Shown here piece after piece: positions 8,130 through 16,969 of a stretch of 64,000 nt of DNA (position 1 is the stretch's first letter; each line of letters begins with the position of its first letter). This DNA is from Nitrogeniibacter aestuarii (lineage in GTDB: Bacteria > Pseudomonadota > Gammaproteobacteria > Burkholderiales > Rhodocyclaceae). A model generated the notes under the pieces. The model searched no databases and was not told where the DNA came from. It was given only the letters and a program-made list of their open reading frames with translations. Position numbers and translations under genes: made by a program. The stretch spans positions 310,001 through 374,000 of the forward strand of contig NZ_CP071321.1 of the NCBI RefSeq assembly GCF_017309585.1, given 5' to 3'.

Positions 8130-8651
8130 ATGCAACCGACCAATCGATCACGACGAATCCTGCGCCCGGTCCGCCTGTGGTTCGTCTACTTCTCGCTCAT
8201 CGTTGCCCTCGGCCTGAACTTTATTCCCACCGGCCGTCTGCCGGGGATCCCCGACTGGCTGGCGCTGGTGCTGGCGTTCTGGTGCGTGCGCGAGCCCTTG
8301 CTCGTCGGTATGGGTACGGGCTTCGTTTTCGGTGTGCTGACCGATGTCGCGTACGGGGCGGCCATGGGGCAGCACGCGCTGGCCTATGTATTGCTCGCTT
8401 ATGGTGCCAATGCACTGGCGCGCCGGGTGTTGTGGTTCGGACCGATTCAGCAGTCGGTGCAGATCCTGCCCCTGTTGCTGGGCGTGCAACTGGTCATGGT
8501 ACTGGTGCGTCTGGCGGCCGGTGCGGAATTCCCCGGCTGGTGGTACTTCACCGGTAGTTTCACGGCGGCCGTGTTGTGGATGCCGCTGCATTTCGTGCTG
8601 TTGCTGCCCCAGTATCAGCCCGAAGAGCGCGATGACAACCGGCCGATCTAG
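8130..8651 (+). CDS. mreD: Rod shape-determining protein MreD
   Basis: The 173-residue product is an integral membrane protein with about five hydrophobic helices, starting MQPTNRSRRILRPVRLWFVY. It matches MreD in length, topology and the segment 'GFVFGVLTDVAYGAAMGQHALAYVLLAYGA', the conserved core of the family. The gene begins 7 bp after mreC. It acts with MreC in the elongasome. A start further upstream would overlap mreC heavily and is rejected. Confidence 0.93.
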   Translation: MQPTNRSRRILRPVRLWFVYFSLIVALGLNFIPTGRLPGIPDWLALVLAFWCVREPLLVGMGTGFVFGVLTDVAYGAAMGQHALAYVLLAYGANALARRVLWFGPIQQSVQILPLLLGVQLVMVLVRLAAGAEFPGWWYFTGSFTAAVLWMPLHFVLLLPQYQPEERDDNRPI

Positions 8652-8818
8652 ATGGGCCCCCACGCTCACCGGGTTCGCTGCCCCCCGAGGGGGCGGCGCG
8701 CGCCTTTCGGGCGGCCGAGCGGGCGCGCGGACGGCCCCACGCCCACTGCGTTCGCGAAACACCGGTCTTGCCCCCACGAAGGGGCGTCATGCGCCCTTGG
8801 GGCGGGCGGGTTGAAGTG
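8652..8818. repeat. GC-rich palindromic intergenic repeat pair (REP-like) between mreD and mrdA
   Basis: The only large gap in the mre-mrd operon holds two related copies of a C-rich/G-rich element: 8654-8715 and 8733-8804. Each begins GGCCCCCACGCTCAC-like (second copy GGCCCCACGCCCACT), then a 'GTTCGC' step, then a C-run/G-run hairpin (copy 1: CCCCCC-GA-GGGGGC; copy 2: CCCCC-ACGAA-GGGGCG) and a terminal GCGCC...GGGCGG arm. Similar C-run/G-run elements are, from memory, common between genes in Burkholderiales and Rhodocyclales. No coding sequence is seen. The element probably forms a strong RNA hairpin within the operon transcript. Confidence 0.65.
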
Positions 8819-8820
8819 AA

Positions 8821-10719
8821 ATGACCGAATTCCGATCCCAGGACGAAGAAGTCGGGCAGGTTCGCCAGCGGGCGATCGTGGCCGGCGGCTTCGTGTTCAT
8901 CTGCCTATGTCTGCTGGCGTCGCGCTTCTTCTATCTGGAAGTGATGCGCTACGACTACTACCACACGCGCGCCGAGGACAACCGGATCGCGGTGGTGCCG
9001 GTTGCGCCCAACCGGGGCACGATCGTTGATCGCAAGGGCGAGGTGCTGGCGCGCAACTTTGCCGCCTATACGCTCGAGATCAATCCCTCGCGCGTCGATG
9101 ACATCGACGACACCATCGACCGTCTCGGCGAGATCGTGCAGATCGACGACTACGATCGCCGGCGCTTCCGCAAATTCCGCGAAAGCAGCAAGTTCTTCGA
9201 AAGTGTGCCGATCCGCACCAAGCTGACAGACCAGGAAGTGGCGCGGTTCGTGGCCCGGCGCTACCTGTTTCCCGGCGTGGACGTGAAGGCCCGGTTGTTC
9301 CGCGTGTATCCCCATGGCGATCTGTTTGGCCATGTCATCGGCTACATGGGGCGCATCAATACGCGTGACGAAGAGCGCATCGAAGCCGACGGTGAAGAGG
9401 CCAACTACCGGGGGACCGACCACATCGGCAAACGCGGGCTTGAGCAAAGCTACGAGTCACTGCTGCACGGCCGAACGGGTTCCGAGCAGGTCGAGGTCGA
9501 TGTCGGCGGTCGCGCGGTGCGTGTGCTTGACCGGCAGACCGCGCAACCGGGCAACAGCCTGATTCTCACGGTGGATGTGGGACTTCAGCGGGTCGCCAGC
9601 GAGGCCTTTGAAGGCCGGCGGGGGGCGCTCGTGGCCATGGACCCCAAGACCGGCGGTGTGCTGGCGCTGGTGTCCTCTCCGAGCTTCGACCCCAATCTGT
9701 TCGTGGATGGCATTTCGGTGGCCGACTGGAAGGCATTGAACGACTCGCCCGACCACCCGCTGCTCAATCGCGCCATTTATTCCGCCTACCCGCCGGGTTC
9801 CACTTTCAAGCCGTTCATGGGGCTGGCCGGGCTGGAGCTGGGCAAGCGCAGCGCGCGGCAGGCGATCGCCGACCCGGGGTATTTCGTCTTCGGGGGCCAC
9901 CGCTTCATGGATGACAAGGTCGGTGGTCACGGCATGGTCGATCTGCACAAATCCATTGTCGATTCGTGCAATACCTACTACTACATGCTGGCCAACGACC
10001 TCGGGATCGAGGCCATCGCCGATTTCATGGCGCCGTTCGGCTTCGGTTCTCAGACCGGTGTCGACATTCCCGGCGAGGCCTCCGGGGTGCTGCCCTCGCC
10101 AGCCTGGAAGCGGGCACGATTCAAGAAGCCCGGCCAGCAGAAGTGGTACGGCGGCGAGACCATTTCGGTCGGCATCGGCCAAGGCTATAACGCCTATACC
10201 CCGATTCAGCTGGCCACGGCACTGTCCACGCTGGTCAACGACGGGGTGATGTTCCGGCCGCATATCGTCAAGTACATCGTCGATCCGGTGACCGGGGCTC
10301 GCACGCAGGTGGAGCCGGAGCCGATCCGCCGCATTCCGCTCAAACCCGAGAACCTCAAGGCGGTGCGTAATGCGATGGTGGATGTGACCCTCGAAGGCAC
10401 CGGCGCCCGGCCGTTCAAGGACGCGGGTTACACGGTGGGGGGCAAGACCGGTACCGCTCAGGTGTTCTCGCTCAAAGGGGGGCGTTATCGGGAGGGTGAT
10501 GTGGCCGAGCGTCTTCGCGACCATTCCTGGTTCATCGCCTACGCGCCGGCGGAAGATCCCAAGATCGCCATGGCGGTGCTGGTGGAAAACGGGGGCTTCG
10601 GTTCGCGCTCGGCGGCACCCATCGCACGAACCGTGATGGACTACTACCTGCTGGGCAAGCGGCCGGGTGACCCCGTCGTGACGCCTGAACCGCAGGCACC
10701 GGCAGGAGGGGGCGACTGA
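8821..10719 (+). CDS. mrdA: Penicillin-binding protein 2 (elongation transpeptidase)
   Basis: PBP2 cross-links peptidoglycan during cell elongation and works with RodA. The 632-residue product has one N-terminal membrane helix (about residues 20-40), a dimerisation/pedestal domain, and the transpeptidase domain with SxxK (Ser in 'YPPGSTFKPF', about residue 329), SxN ('DSCNTYYY', about 382) and KTG ('VGGKTGTAQVF', about 543). 'APNRGTIVDRKGEVLA' near residue 60 is also conserved. Length is normal. Its stop codon overlaps the rodA start (TGATG). A weak ribosome site (GAAGTG) precedes the ATG. Confidence 0.97.
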   Translation: MTEFRSQDEEVGQVRQRAIVAGGFVFICLCLLASRFFYLEVMRYDYYHTRAEDNRIAVVPVAPNRGTIVDRKGEVLARNFAAYTLEINPSRVDDIDDTIDRLGEIVQIDDYDRRRFRKFRESSKFFESVPIRTKLTDQEVARFVARRYLFPGVDVKARLFRVYPHGDLFGHVIGYMGRINTRDEERIEADGEEANYRGTDHIGKRGLEQSYESLLHGRTGSEQVEVDVGGRAVRVLDRQTAQPGNSLILTVDVGLQRVASEAFEGRRGALVAMDPKTGGVLALVSSPSFDPNLFVDGISVADWKALNDSPDHPLLNRAIYSAYPPGSTFKPFMGLAGLELGKRSARQAIADPGYFVFGGHRFMDDKVGGHGMVDLHKSIVDSCNTYYYMLANDLGIEAIADFMAPFGFGSQTGVDIPGEASGVLPSPAWKRARFKKPGQQKWYGGETISVGIGQGYNAYTPIQLATALSTLVNDGVMFRPHIVKYIVDPVTGARTQVEPEPIRRIPLKPENLKAVRNAMVDVTLEGTGARPFKDAGYTVGGKTGTAQVFSLKGGRYREGDVAERLRDHSWFIAYAPAEDPKIAMAVLVENGGFGSRSAAPIARTVMDYYLLGKRPGDPVVTPEPQAPAGGGD

Positions 10720-11858
10720 TGGAGTGGAAGCTGCATCCGGTGGCCCTGATCAAGGGGCTGTTCCGGCCCATTGATGCGCCCCTTTTTCTCATGGTCTGCC
10801 TGCTCATGGCGGCCTCGCTCATGCTCATGCAAAGCGCGTCACCCGAGCGCATGCAGGCCCATCTCATGAACACCGGCGTGGCGCTCACGCTCATGTGGAT
10901 CACGGCCCGGGTGCCTGCGCCCCGGCTGCTGTCCATGGCCATGCCGCTCTACCTCATCGGCGTGCTCCTGCTGGTGGGGGTGGCCCTGTTCGGTGAAACC
11001 TCCAAAGGCGCGCAGCGCTGGCTGCACATCGGGGTGACGCGTATCCAGCCGTCCGAGCTCATGAAGATCGCCATGCCGCTCATGCTTGCCTGGTACTTCC
11101 ACCAGCGCGAAGGCGCCATCGGCTTCATGGAGTTCGTGGTGGCGGGCATTCTGCTGGCGATCCCGGTCGGGCTCATCGTGACCCAGCCCGATCTGGGCAC
11201 CAGCTTGCTGGTGGCAGCGGCGGGTTTCTACGTGATCTATTTTGCGGGGCTCTCCTGGCGGTTGCTGGTGCCGGTCTTCCTGGTCGGTGTGGTGGCGCTG
11301 GGTACGATCGTCGTACTTGGTGACAGTCTCTGCCAGCCGGGCGTGGACTGGCAAATCCTGCGCGAATACCAGAAGCAGCGGGTGTGTACCCTGCTCGACC
11401 CCACGTCCGACCCGCTGGGCAGTGGATTCCACATCATCCAGTCGACCATTGCGATCGGTTCGGGTGGTCTGCTCGGCAAGGGCTGGCTCAATGGCACCCA
11501 GACCCATCTGGCCTTCATCCCCGAACGCCACACCGACTTCATTTTTGCCGTGCTTGCCGAGGAGTTCGGGCTGGTCGGTACCCTGTTGCTGTTGGCGGTG
11601 CTGATGACACTGATCCTGCGCGGCCTGGTCATTGCCGTGGGTGCGACGAGCCTTGGGCAGCGTTTGCTGGCCGGTGCCATCACGATGATTTTCTTTACGT
11701 ATGCCTTCGTGAACATGGGGATGGTGAGTGGTATTCTGCCGGTCGTGGGCGTGCCGCTGCCCTTCATCAGCTACGGCGGCACGGCGCTGGTGACCCTGTG
11801 TGTCGGGGTCGGTATCCTCATGAGCATTCAGCGGGAGCGCATACTGAGTCAGTCATGA
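10719..11858 (+). CDS. rodA: Peptidoglycan polymerase RodA
   Basis: RodA is the SEDS glycosyltransferase partner of PBP2. The 379-residue product has about ten transmembrane segments and family motifs 'GAQRWLHIGVTRIQPSELMKIAMPL' (around residue 90), 'TQPDLGTSLLVAA' with the catalytic Asp (around 155), 'AFIPERHTDFIFAVLAEEFGLVG' (around 265) and 'VVGVPLPFISYGGTALV' (around 345). It overlaps mrdA by one base and rlpA by four bases (ATGA), so the three are translationally coupled. Confidence 0.97.
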   Translation: MEWKLHPVALIKGLFRPIDAPLFLMVCLLMAASLMLMQSASPERMQAHLMNTGVALTLMWITARVPAPRLLSMAMPLYLIGVLLLVGVALFGETSKGAQRWLHIGVTRIQPSELMKIAMPLMLAWYFHQREGAIGFMEFVVAGILLAIPVGLIVTQPDLGTSLLVAAAGFYVIYFAGLSWRLLVPVFLVGVVALGTIVVLGDSLCQPGVDWQILREYQKQRVCTLLDPTSDPLGSGFHIIQSTIAIGSGGLLGKGWLNGTQTHLAFIPERHTDFIFAVLAEEFGLVGTLLLLAVLMTLILRGLVIAVGATSLGQRLLAGAITMIFFTYAFVNMGMVSGILPVVGVPLPFISYGGTALVTLCVGVGILMSIQRERILSQS

Positions 11859-12928
11859 GTCGAACAGAGCACCTCGATTCAATCCAACGCTGGATGCGAC
11901 TTGTCATCTCCCTGGTCATGGTCGGCCTGCTGGCGGCCTGTTCCAGCGCGCCGCCCAAGCAAACCAGCCGCAGTGCGCCCAGCGGCCACCCCGATCTGCC
12001 CTGGTCGGGGGGCAAGTACTACAAGGACGATGGTCCGGGCGCGAACGTGCCCCACGACATCGATCAGATCGCCGACGCCGTCCCCCGCGACGAACCGATT
12101 CACCGCGCTACCACCCGACCGTATTCGGTGTTTGGTGTGCGCTATGTGCCCATGTCCGCGCGCGACGACTTTGTCCAGGAGGGGCGGGCCAGCTGGTATG
12201 GGCGCAAGTTTCATGGCAACCGCACGGCCAATGGCGAGACCTACGATATGTACGCCATGAGCGGCGCGCACAAGACGCTGCCGCTGCCGTCCTACGTGCG
12301 GGTGACCAACCTGGCCAATGGCCGGCAGGTGGTGGTCCGGGTCAACGACCGCGGGCCGTTCCACTCGGGGCGCATCATCGATCTGTCGTATGCAGCGGCG
12401 TACAAGCTCGGGTACCTGAGTCAGGGCAGTACCCGAGTCCGTATCGAACTGGTCCGCCCCGGCGACGAAGCGCCGGCGCCGTCTCCGCCCGCACCCATTC
12501 GTGTCGAAACGCCGCCGCCAGCGCCCGAACCGCAGCCGGTTGTGACCACTGTCGCAGCGCTCGAGGAAACGGTGCCCGATGCTGGCGACATCACACCCGA
12601 AGGCATGCCGCCGCTGGCCGCTGTCGATCCGGCGGATATTCTCGACGGCAAGCATTCGCCCCGGTTTGAGGCCGAGCCAAGCGTCGTGCCGCCTGCGCCC
12701 GGCGTCTATCTGCAGCTGGGTGCTTTCCAGACCCGAGACAATGCGGAAGGCTTTCTCGATTATGTCGGCCGCAATCTGGACTGGTTGCGCGGGCAGCTTG
12801 ACGTGCTTGCCGATGCGGACCATTTCCGCCTGCATGCCGGTCCTTACCCGAACGCTGATGCGGCGCGGGATGCGGCGCGCCGCATCAGCGAGGCTCTCAA
12901 TCTGCAGCCCTTCGTCGTGACCCGTTGA
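11855..12928 (+). CDS. rlpA: RlpA septal-ring lytic transglycosylase lipoprotein
   Basis: The 357-residue product has a signal sequence ending LLAACSS (lipobox; acylated Cys about residue 29 from this start). The double-psi beta-barrel domain spans about residues 108-198 with 'EGRASWYGRKFHGNRTANGETYD' and 'VRVNDRGPFHSGRIIDLSYAAA', including the catalytic Asp seen in active RlpA. A Pro/Ala-rich linker leads to a C-terminal SPOR domain (about 280-357, 'GVYLQLGAFQTRDNAEGFLDYV') that binds denuded glycan at the division site. The start overlaps rodA; the ATG 39 bp later (11894) also leaves an intact signal peptide. Confidence 0.93.
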   Translation: MSRTEHLDSIQRWMRLVISLVMVGLLAACSSAPPKQTSRSAPSGHPDLPWSGGKYYKDDGPGANVPHDIDQIADAVPRDEPIHRATTRPYSVFGVRYVPMSARDDFVQEGRASWYGRKFHGNRTANGETYDMYAMSGAHKTLPLPSYVRVTNLANGRQVVVRVNDRGPFHSGRIIDLSYAAAYKLGYLSQGSTRVRIELVRPGDEAPAPSPPAPIRVETPPPAPEPQPVVTTVAALEETVPDAGDITPEGMPPLAAVDPADILDGKHSPRFEAEPSVVPPAPGVYLQLGAFQTRDNAEGFLDYVGRNLDWLRGQLDVLADADHFRLHAGPYPNADAARDAARRISEALNLQPFVVTR

Positions 12929-13081
12929 ACCTTGATGGTTGCCGCGGGTCTGGTCAGGCGTTGGCTTGTCGGTCCTTGCGGTCACGCCAATGCGCGCCCC
13001 GGCGGATTCAAGGATAATTGCCGCTTGCGCCGGTCCTTGGACCCATTCGATCACCCCCCAATCTGGAACGCTACTGATCTC

Positions 13082-14209
13082 ATGCGCTTTCTTGTTGCAC
13101 TGCTGCTCTCATTCTTCACCGTTTTTGCTCACGCTCAGGTCCCTCCACCGCCGACGCTCGCCGCCACGGCCTGGTTGCTGATGGATGTCGGTACCGGACA
13201 GGCCCTGGTCGAACACAAGGCCGACGACCGTATCGAGCCTGCCTCCCTGACCAAGCTCATGACCGCCTATCTGGTGTTCTCCGCCCTCAAGGCCAATACC
13301 CTGCAGGGCGACCAGATTGCACCGATCTCCGAGAAGGCCTGGAAAATGGGCGGCTCGCGCATGTTCATCGAGCCGCGCCATCAGGTGACCGTGGATGAAC
13401 TGCTGCACGGCATGATCATCCAGTCCGGCAACGATGCTTCCGTGGCGCTGGCCGAACTGGTGGCCGGGTCGGAAGATGCGTTTGCCGCACTCATGAACCG
13501 GGAGGCCGAACGCCTGGGGATGAAGAACACCCACTTCATGAATTCCAGCGGCATGCCCGACGCGCAGCACTACACCACCGCCCGCGATCTTGCCGTGCTG
13601 GCGGCGTCCATCGTGCGTGATTTTCCCGAGTACTACAGCCTGTATTCGCAGAAGGAATACACCTATAACAAGATTACGCAGCCGAACCGCAACCGCCTGC
13701 TGTGGCTCGATTCCACCGTCGACGGTATGAAGACCGGCCATACCGAAGCGGCCGGCTATTGCCTGGTGTCTTCGGCCAAGCGCGGCCCGCGTCGTTTGAT
13801 TTCGGTGGTGCTGGGCACCGAGTCCGATGCCATGCGCACCCAGGAGTCGCTCAAGCTGCTGAATTTCGGTTTCCGCTTCTACGACACCGTGCGGCTGTAT
13901 GAGGCCAATCAGGCCATTTCCCAGTTCCGCATCTGGCAGGGTGAGATCGATCAGGTGAAGGTCGGCTTCAGCAAGGATTTCGTCCTGTCCCTGCCGAAGG
14001 GCCAGGCCGAGAAACTGCAGGTGACGCTCAACAGCCTGCAGCCGCTCGAAGCCCCGGTCGGCAAGGGCCAGAAAGTGGGCGAGATGGTGCTGACGCTGGA
14101 CGGCGCGCTGATCGGGACCTACCCGGTCGAGGCGCTTGAAGATGTGCCTCTGGCAGGCTGGTTCGGCCGCACCTGGGATTCCCTGCAGCTGTGGATCAAG
14201 AACCTGTAA
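13082..14209 (+). CDS. dacA: D-alanyl-D-alanine carboxypeptidase (PBP5/6 family)
   Basis: This periplasmic enzyme trims the terminal D-Ala from peptidoglycan stem peptides. The 375-residue product has a signal peptide (MRFLVALLLSFFTVFAHAQ), SxxK ('EPASLTKLMTAY', about residue 54), SxN ('IQSGNDASVAL', about 116), and KTG ('DGMKTGHTEAAGYC', about 219). The PBP5 C-terminal beta domain follows, ending in an amphipathic membrane anchor 'AGWFGRTWDSLQLWIKNL'. The start was set at 13082 because upstream in-frame codons encode no signal peptide. A 153-bp gap separates it from rlpA, with a GATAAT box at 13013-13018 that may belong to its own promoter. Confidence 0.95.
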   Translation: MRFLVALLLSFFTVFAHAQVPPPPTLAATAWLLMDVGTGQALVEHKADDRIEPASLTKLMTAYLVFSALKANTLQGDQIAPISEKAWKMGGSRMFIEPRHQVTVDELLHGMIIQSGNDASVALAELVAGSEDAFAALMNREAERLGMKNTHFMNSSGMPDAQHYTTARDLAVLAASIVRDFPEYYSLYSQKEYTYNKITQPNRNRLLWLDSTVDGMKTGHTEAAGYCLVSSAKRGPRRLISVVLGTESDAMRTQESLKLLNFGFRFYDTVRLYEANQAISQFRIWQGEIDQVKVGFSKDFVLSLPKGQAEKLQVTLNSLQPLEAPVGKGQKVGEMVLTLDGALIGTYPVEALEDVPLAGWFGRTWDSLQLWIKNL

Positions 14210-14222
14210 GCGGAGAGCGATC

Positions 14223-15083
14223 GTGAGTGTGTGTTACCTGAACGGGCAGTGGATGGATCTGGCCGAGGCGCGTGTCTCGCCCATGGATCGCGGCTTCCTG
14301 TTCGGCGACGGGGTCTATGAAGTCATTCCGTCGTACTCAAAGCACCTGTTCCGGGTCGACGAGCACCTGAAGCGTCTGGACAACTCGCTCAAGGCGATCG
14401 GACTTGAAAACCCGATGAACCGGGCCGAGTGGCGCAAGATCGTCGCGGAGGCGGTCGAGCGCAACGAAGGCACTGACCAGTCGGTCTATCTGCAGGTGAC
14501 CCGTGGCGTGGGGGCGGTGCGCAACCACGCCTTCCCGGCCGAGGTGACGCCTACGGTATTCCTCATGGTCGAGACGTTGACGACGCCCGATGAAGCCACC
14601 CGCGCCCAGGGGGGCTCGGCGGTGAGTGCGGCGGATTTCCGCTGGCTGCGTTGCGACCTCAAGGCGGTGTCCTTGCTGGCCAACTGTCTGCTCAAGCAGC
14701 ATGCGGCAGAGAACGCATGTGTCGAAACCATCCTGTTCCGTGACGGATTCCTGACCGAAGGGGCGGCATCGAGCATCTTCGTGGTGATCGATGGCACCGT
14801 CTATGTGCCGCCCAAGAGCCACCTCATGCTGCCCGGCATCACGTACGACGTGGTGATCGAACTGGCCCAGCGTCATGGCATGCCCTTGCAGGTGCGTGAA
14901 ATTCTCGAAGACGAGGTGCGCAGCGCCGACGAAATCTGGATGACCTCGTCGACCAAGGAGGTGTTGCCGATCACCCGGCTTGATGGCCGTCCGGTCGGCA
15001 AGGGCTTGCCTGGGCCCATGGCCGCCCAGATGTATGGGTGGTATCAGGAATTCAAACAGGAGGTCATGCGCCATGGCGGATGA
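14223..15083 (+). CDS. D-amino-acid transaminase (PLP fold type IV)
   Basis: The 286-residue product starts at GTG (MSVCYLNGQWMDLAEARVSP) with a GGAGAG ribosome site 5 bp upstream. Motifs of D-alanine/branched-chain type IV aminotransferases are present: 'MDRGFLFGDGVYEVIPSY' near the N-terminus, the PLP lysine in 'RCDLKAVSLLANCLLKQ' (about residue 145), and 'EGAASSIFVVIDGTVYVPP'. It interconverts D-amino acids and keto acids. Its position between dacA and lipB suggests a role in supplying or salvaging D-amino acids, but this is inferred. The 3' end overlaps the next gene by 11 bp. Confidence 0.9.
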   Translation: MSVCYLNGQWMDLAEARVSPMDRGFLFGDGVYEVIPSYSKHLFRVDEHLKRLDNSLKAIGLENPMNRAEWRKIVAEAVERNEGTDQSVYLQVTRGVGAVRNHAFPAEVTPTVFLMVETLTTPDEATRAQGGSAVSAADFRWLRCDLKAVSLLANCLLKQHAAENACVETILFRDGFLTEGAASSIFVVIDGTVYVPPKSHLMLPGITYDVVIELAQRHGMPLQVREILEDEVRSADEIWMTSSTKEVLPITRLDGRPVGKGLPGPMAAQMYGWYQEFKQEVMRHGG

Positions 15084-15348
15084 CAAGCAAAAAGAGAGTC
15101 TCATCGAGTTTCCCTGCGACTTTCCCATCAAGGTGATGGGGGCTCGCGTCGACGATTTCGCCCAGGCCATCCTTGAAGTGGTGGTCAGGCACGACAGCGA
15201 ATTCGACGCGGCGCGCATGGAAATGCGCCCGTCGAGCAAAGGCACCTACCTGTCGCTCACCTGTACCGTGCGTGCCACCTCGCAGGTGCAACTGGACAAC
15301 CTGTACCGTGAGCTGAGCAGTCACCCCATGGTCAAGGTCGTGCTCTGA
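15073..15348 (+). CDS. DUF493 protein (YbeD family)
   Basis: The 91-residue product contains the YbeD core 'LIEFPCDFPIKVMGARVDDFAQAILEVV' and ends 'LDNLYRELSSHPMVKVVL', an ACT-like alpha/beta fold. E. coli ybeD lies in the same dacA-ybeD-lipB order, supporting the call. The molecular function is unknown; a regulatory role in lipoate metabolism or the cell envelope has been suggested from context only. The start overlaps the transaminase gene and the stop lies one base before lipB. Confidence 0.9.
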   Translation: MADDKQKESLIEFPCDFPIKVMGARVDDFAQAILEVVVRHDSEFDAARMEMRPSSKGTYLSLTCTVRATSQVQLDNLYRELSSHPMVKVVL

Positions 15349-15349
15349 G

Positions 15350-15994
15350 ATGGAAGTGAACGGCTGCCAGATCCGGGCGCTCGGCCAACAGCCGTACGAA
15401 CCGACGTGGCACGCGATGCAGGAATACACGGCGGTACGCGATGGGGCTGCGCAGGACGAGCTTTGGGTACTCGAGCACCCACCGGTCTATACGCTCGGTC
15501 AGGCCGGCAAGCCGGAACATCTGCTGCGCCAGACCGACATCCCGCTGGTAAAGATCGACCGCGGCGGGCAGATCACGTACCACGGCCCGGGCCAGGTGGT
15601 GATCTACCTGCTCATCGATCTGCGCCGGCGCGGCATCCGGGTGCGCGAGATGGTGCAGCTCATGGAGCAGGCCATTATCGACGCGCTGGCCGATTACGGG
15701 CTGACGGCGGAGCGGCAGGACGGCGCGCCCGGCGTCTACATCAAGGGCGAGAAGATCGCCGCCCTGGGCCTGCGGGTGCGCAACGGGTGCACCTACCACG
15801 GCCTGAGCCTCAATGTCGATATGGATTTGACACCATTTACCTGGATCAATCCCTGCGGCTATAGTGGGCTCAAAACCATACAACTCAAAGACTTCGGGGT
15901 CATCGCCTCCACCGACGAGGTGGGCGAAAAGCTGGTGGGCCACCTGACCCGCCTGCTGCCCCCGATGCGACAGGTGGACGCTGCGACCGCATGA
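15350..15994 (+). CDS. lipB: Octanoyl-[acyl-carrier-protein]-protein N-octanoyltransferase
   Basis: LipB moves octanoate from ACP to lipoyl domains, the first step of lipoate synthesis. The 214-residue product carries the family signature 'IDRGGQITYHGPGQVVIYLLIDLRRRG' (about residues 66-92), the catalytic Lys in 'KGEKIAALGLRV' (about 141) and the acyl-thioester Cys in 'INPCGYSGLKT' (about 174). It is followed 24 bp later by lipA, the next enzyme in the pathway. Confidence 0.96.
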   Translation: MEVNGCQIRALGQQPYEPTWHAMQEYTAVRDGAAQDELWVLEHPPVYTLGQAGKPEHLLRQTDIPLVKIDRGGQITYHGPGQVVIYLLIDLRRRGIRVREMVQLMEQAIIDALADYGLTAERQDGAPGVYIKGEKIAALGLRVRNGCTYHGLSLNVDMDLTPFTWINPCGYSGLKTIQLKDFGVIASTDEVGEKLVGHLTRLLPPMRQVDAATA

Positions 15995-16018
15995 GGGTCG
16001 GGGCGCCGAGGGAATCGA

Positions 16019-16966
16019 ATGGAAACCAAAGCCAAGAAACAGCGCGGCGCTGACAAGACCGCCCGCATCCCCATCAAGATCGTGCCCGCCGAGCGGCTCA
16101 AAAAGCCCGAGTGGATCCGCATCAAGATCGGTGCCGGCAAGGAAGCCGAGCGCTTCAACGAGATCAAGGCCACGCTGCGCGAGCAGAAGCTGCACACCGT
16201 GTGCGAAGAAGCCTCCTGCCCGAACATCCACGAATGCTTCGGCAAGGGCACGGCCACCTTCATGATCATGGGTGACATCTGTACCCGGCGTTGCCCGTTC
16301 TGCGACGTCGGCCACGGCCGGCCGGATCCGCTCAACACGGACGAACCCAAAGACCTGGCCGATACCATCGCTGCCATGCGCCTCAATTACGTCGTGATCA
16401 CCTCGGTCGACCGCGACGACCTGCGCGACGGTGGCGCTCAGCACTTTGTGGAGTGCATCCGCGAGACCCGCGCCAAGTCGCCCAAGACCTCCATCGAGGT
16501 GCTGGTGCCCGACTTCCGCGGCCGGATGGAGATTGCCCTGGAGATTTTCGATCAGGCGCCGCCTGACGTGATGAACCACAACCTCGAGACGGTGCCCCGC
16601 CTCTACAAGCAGGCACGCCCGGGCTCCGACTATCAGTATTCCCTCGATCTGCTCAAGGCCTTCAAGGCGCGCCACCCGGAAGTGCCGACCAAATCAGGCC
16701 TGATGGTCGGTCTGGGCGAGACCGACGAAGAAATTCTCGAGGTGATGCGTGACCTGCGTGCTCACGACGTCGAGATGCTCACCATCGGGCAGTATCTGCA
16801 GCCCTCCGGCGGGCACCTGCCGGTGCTGCGCTATGTGCACCCGGACACCTTCAAGATGTTCGAGACCGAAGCGCTCAAGATGGGCTTCAGGAACGCCGCC
16901 TGCGGTCCCATGGTGCGTTCGAGCTATTGGGCCGATCAGCAGGCCCACGGCGCCGGGGTGGTCTGA
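16019..16966 (+). CDS. lipA: Lipoyl synthase (radical SAM)
   Basis: LipA inserts two sulfurs into octanoyl groups on lipoyl domains. The 315-residue product has both iron-sulfur cluster motifs: the auxiliary cluster CxxxxCxxxxxC in 'CEEASCPNIHEC' (about residues 62-73) and the radical SAM motif in 'CTRRCPFCDVGHG' (about 88-100), plus the C-terminal RSSY serine ('VRSSYWADQQA') that ligates the auxiliary cluster. A GAGGGAA ribosome site precedes the start. Confidence 0.97.
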   Translation: METKAKKQRGADKTARIPIKIVPAERLKKPEWIRIKIGAGKEAERFNEIKATLREQKLHTVCEEASCPNIHECFGKGTATFMIMGDICTRRCPFCDVGHGRPDPLNTDEPKDLADTIAAMRLNYVVITSVDRDDLRDGGAQHFVECIRETRAKSPKTSIEVLVPDFRGRMEIALEIFDQAPPDVMNHNLETVPRLYKQARPGSDYQYSLDLLKAFKARHPEVPTKSGLMVGLGETDEEILEVMRDLRAHDVEMLTIGQYLQPSGGHLPVLRYVHPDTFKMFETEALKMGFRNAACGPMVRSSYWADQQAHGAGVV

Positions 16967-16969
16967 CTC

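Noticed and set aside
13013..13018. GATAAT as a dedicated dacA promoter
   Set aside because: No -35 element is found at 16-18 bp, so it was mentioned with dacA but not listed as a promoter.
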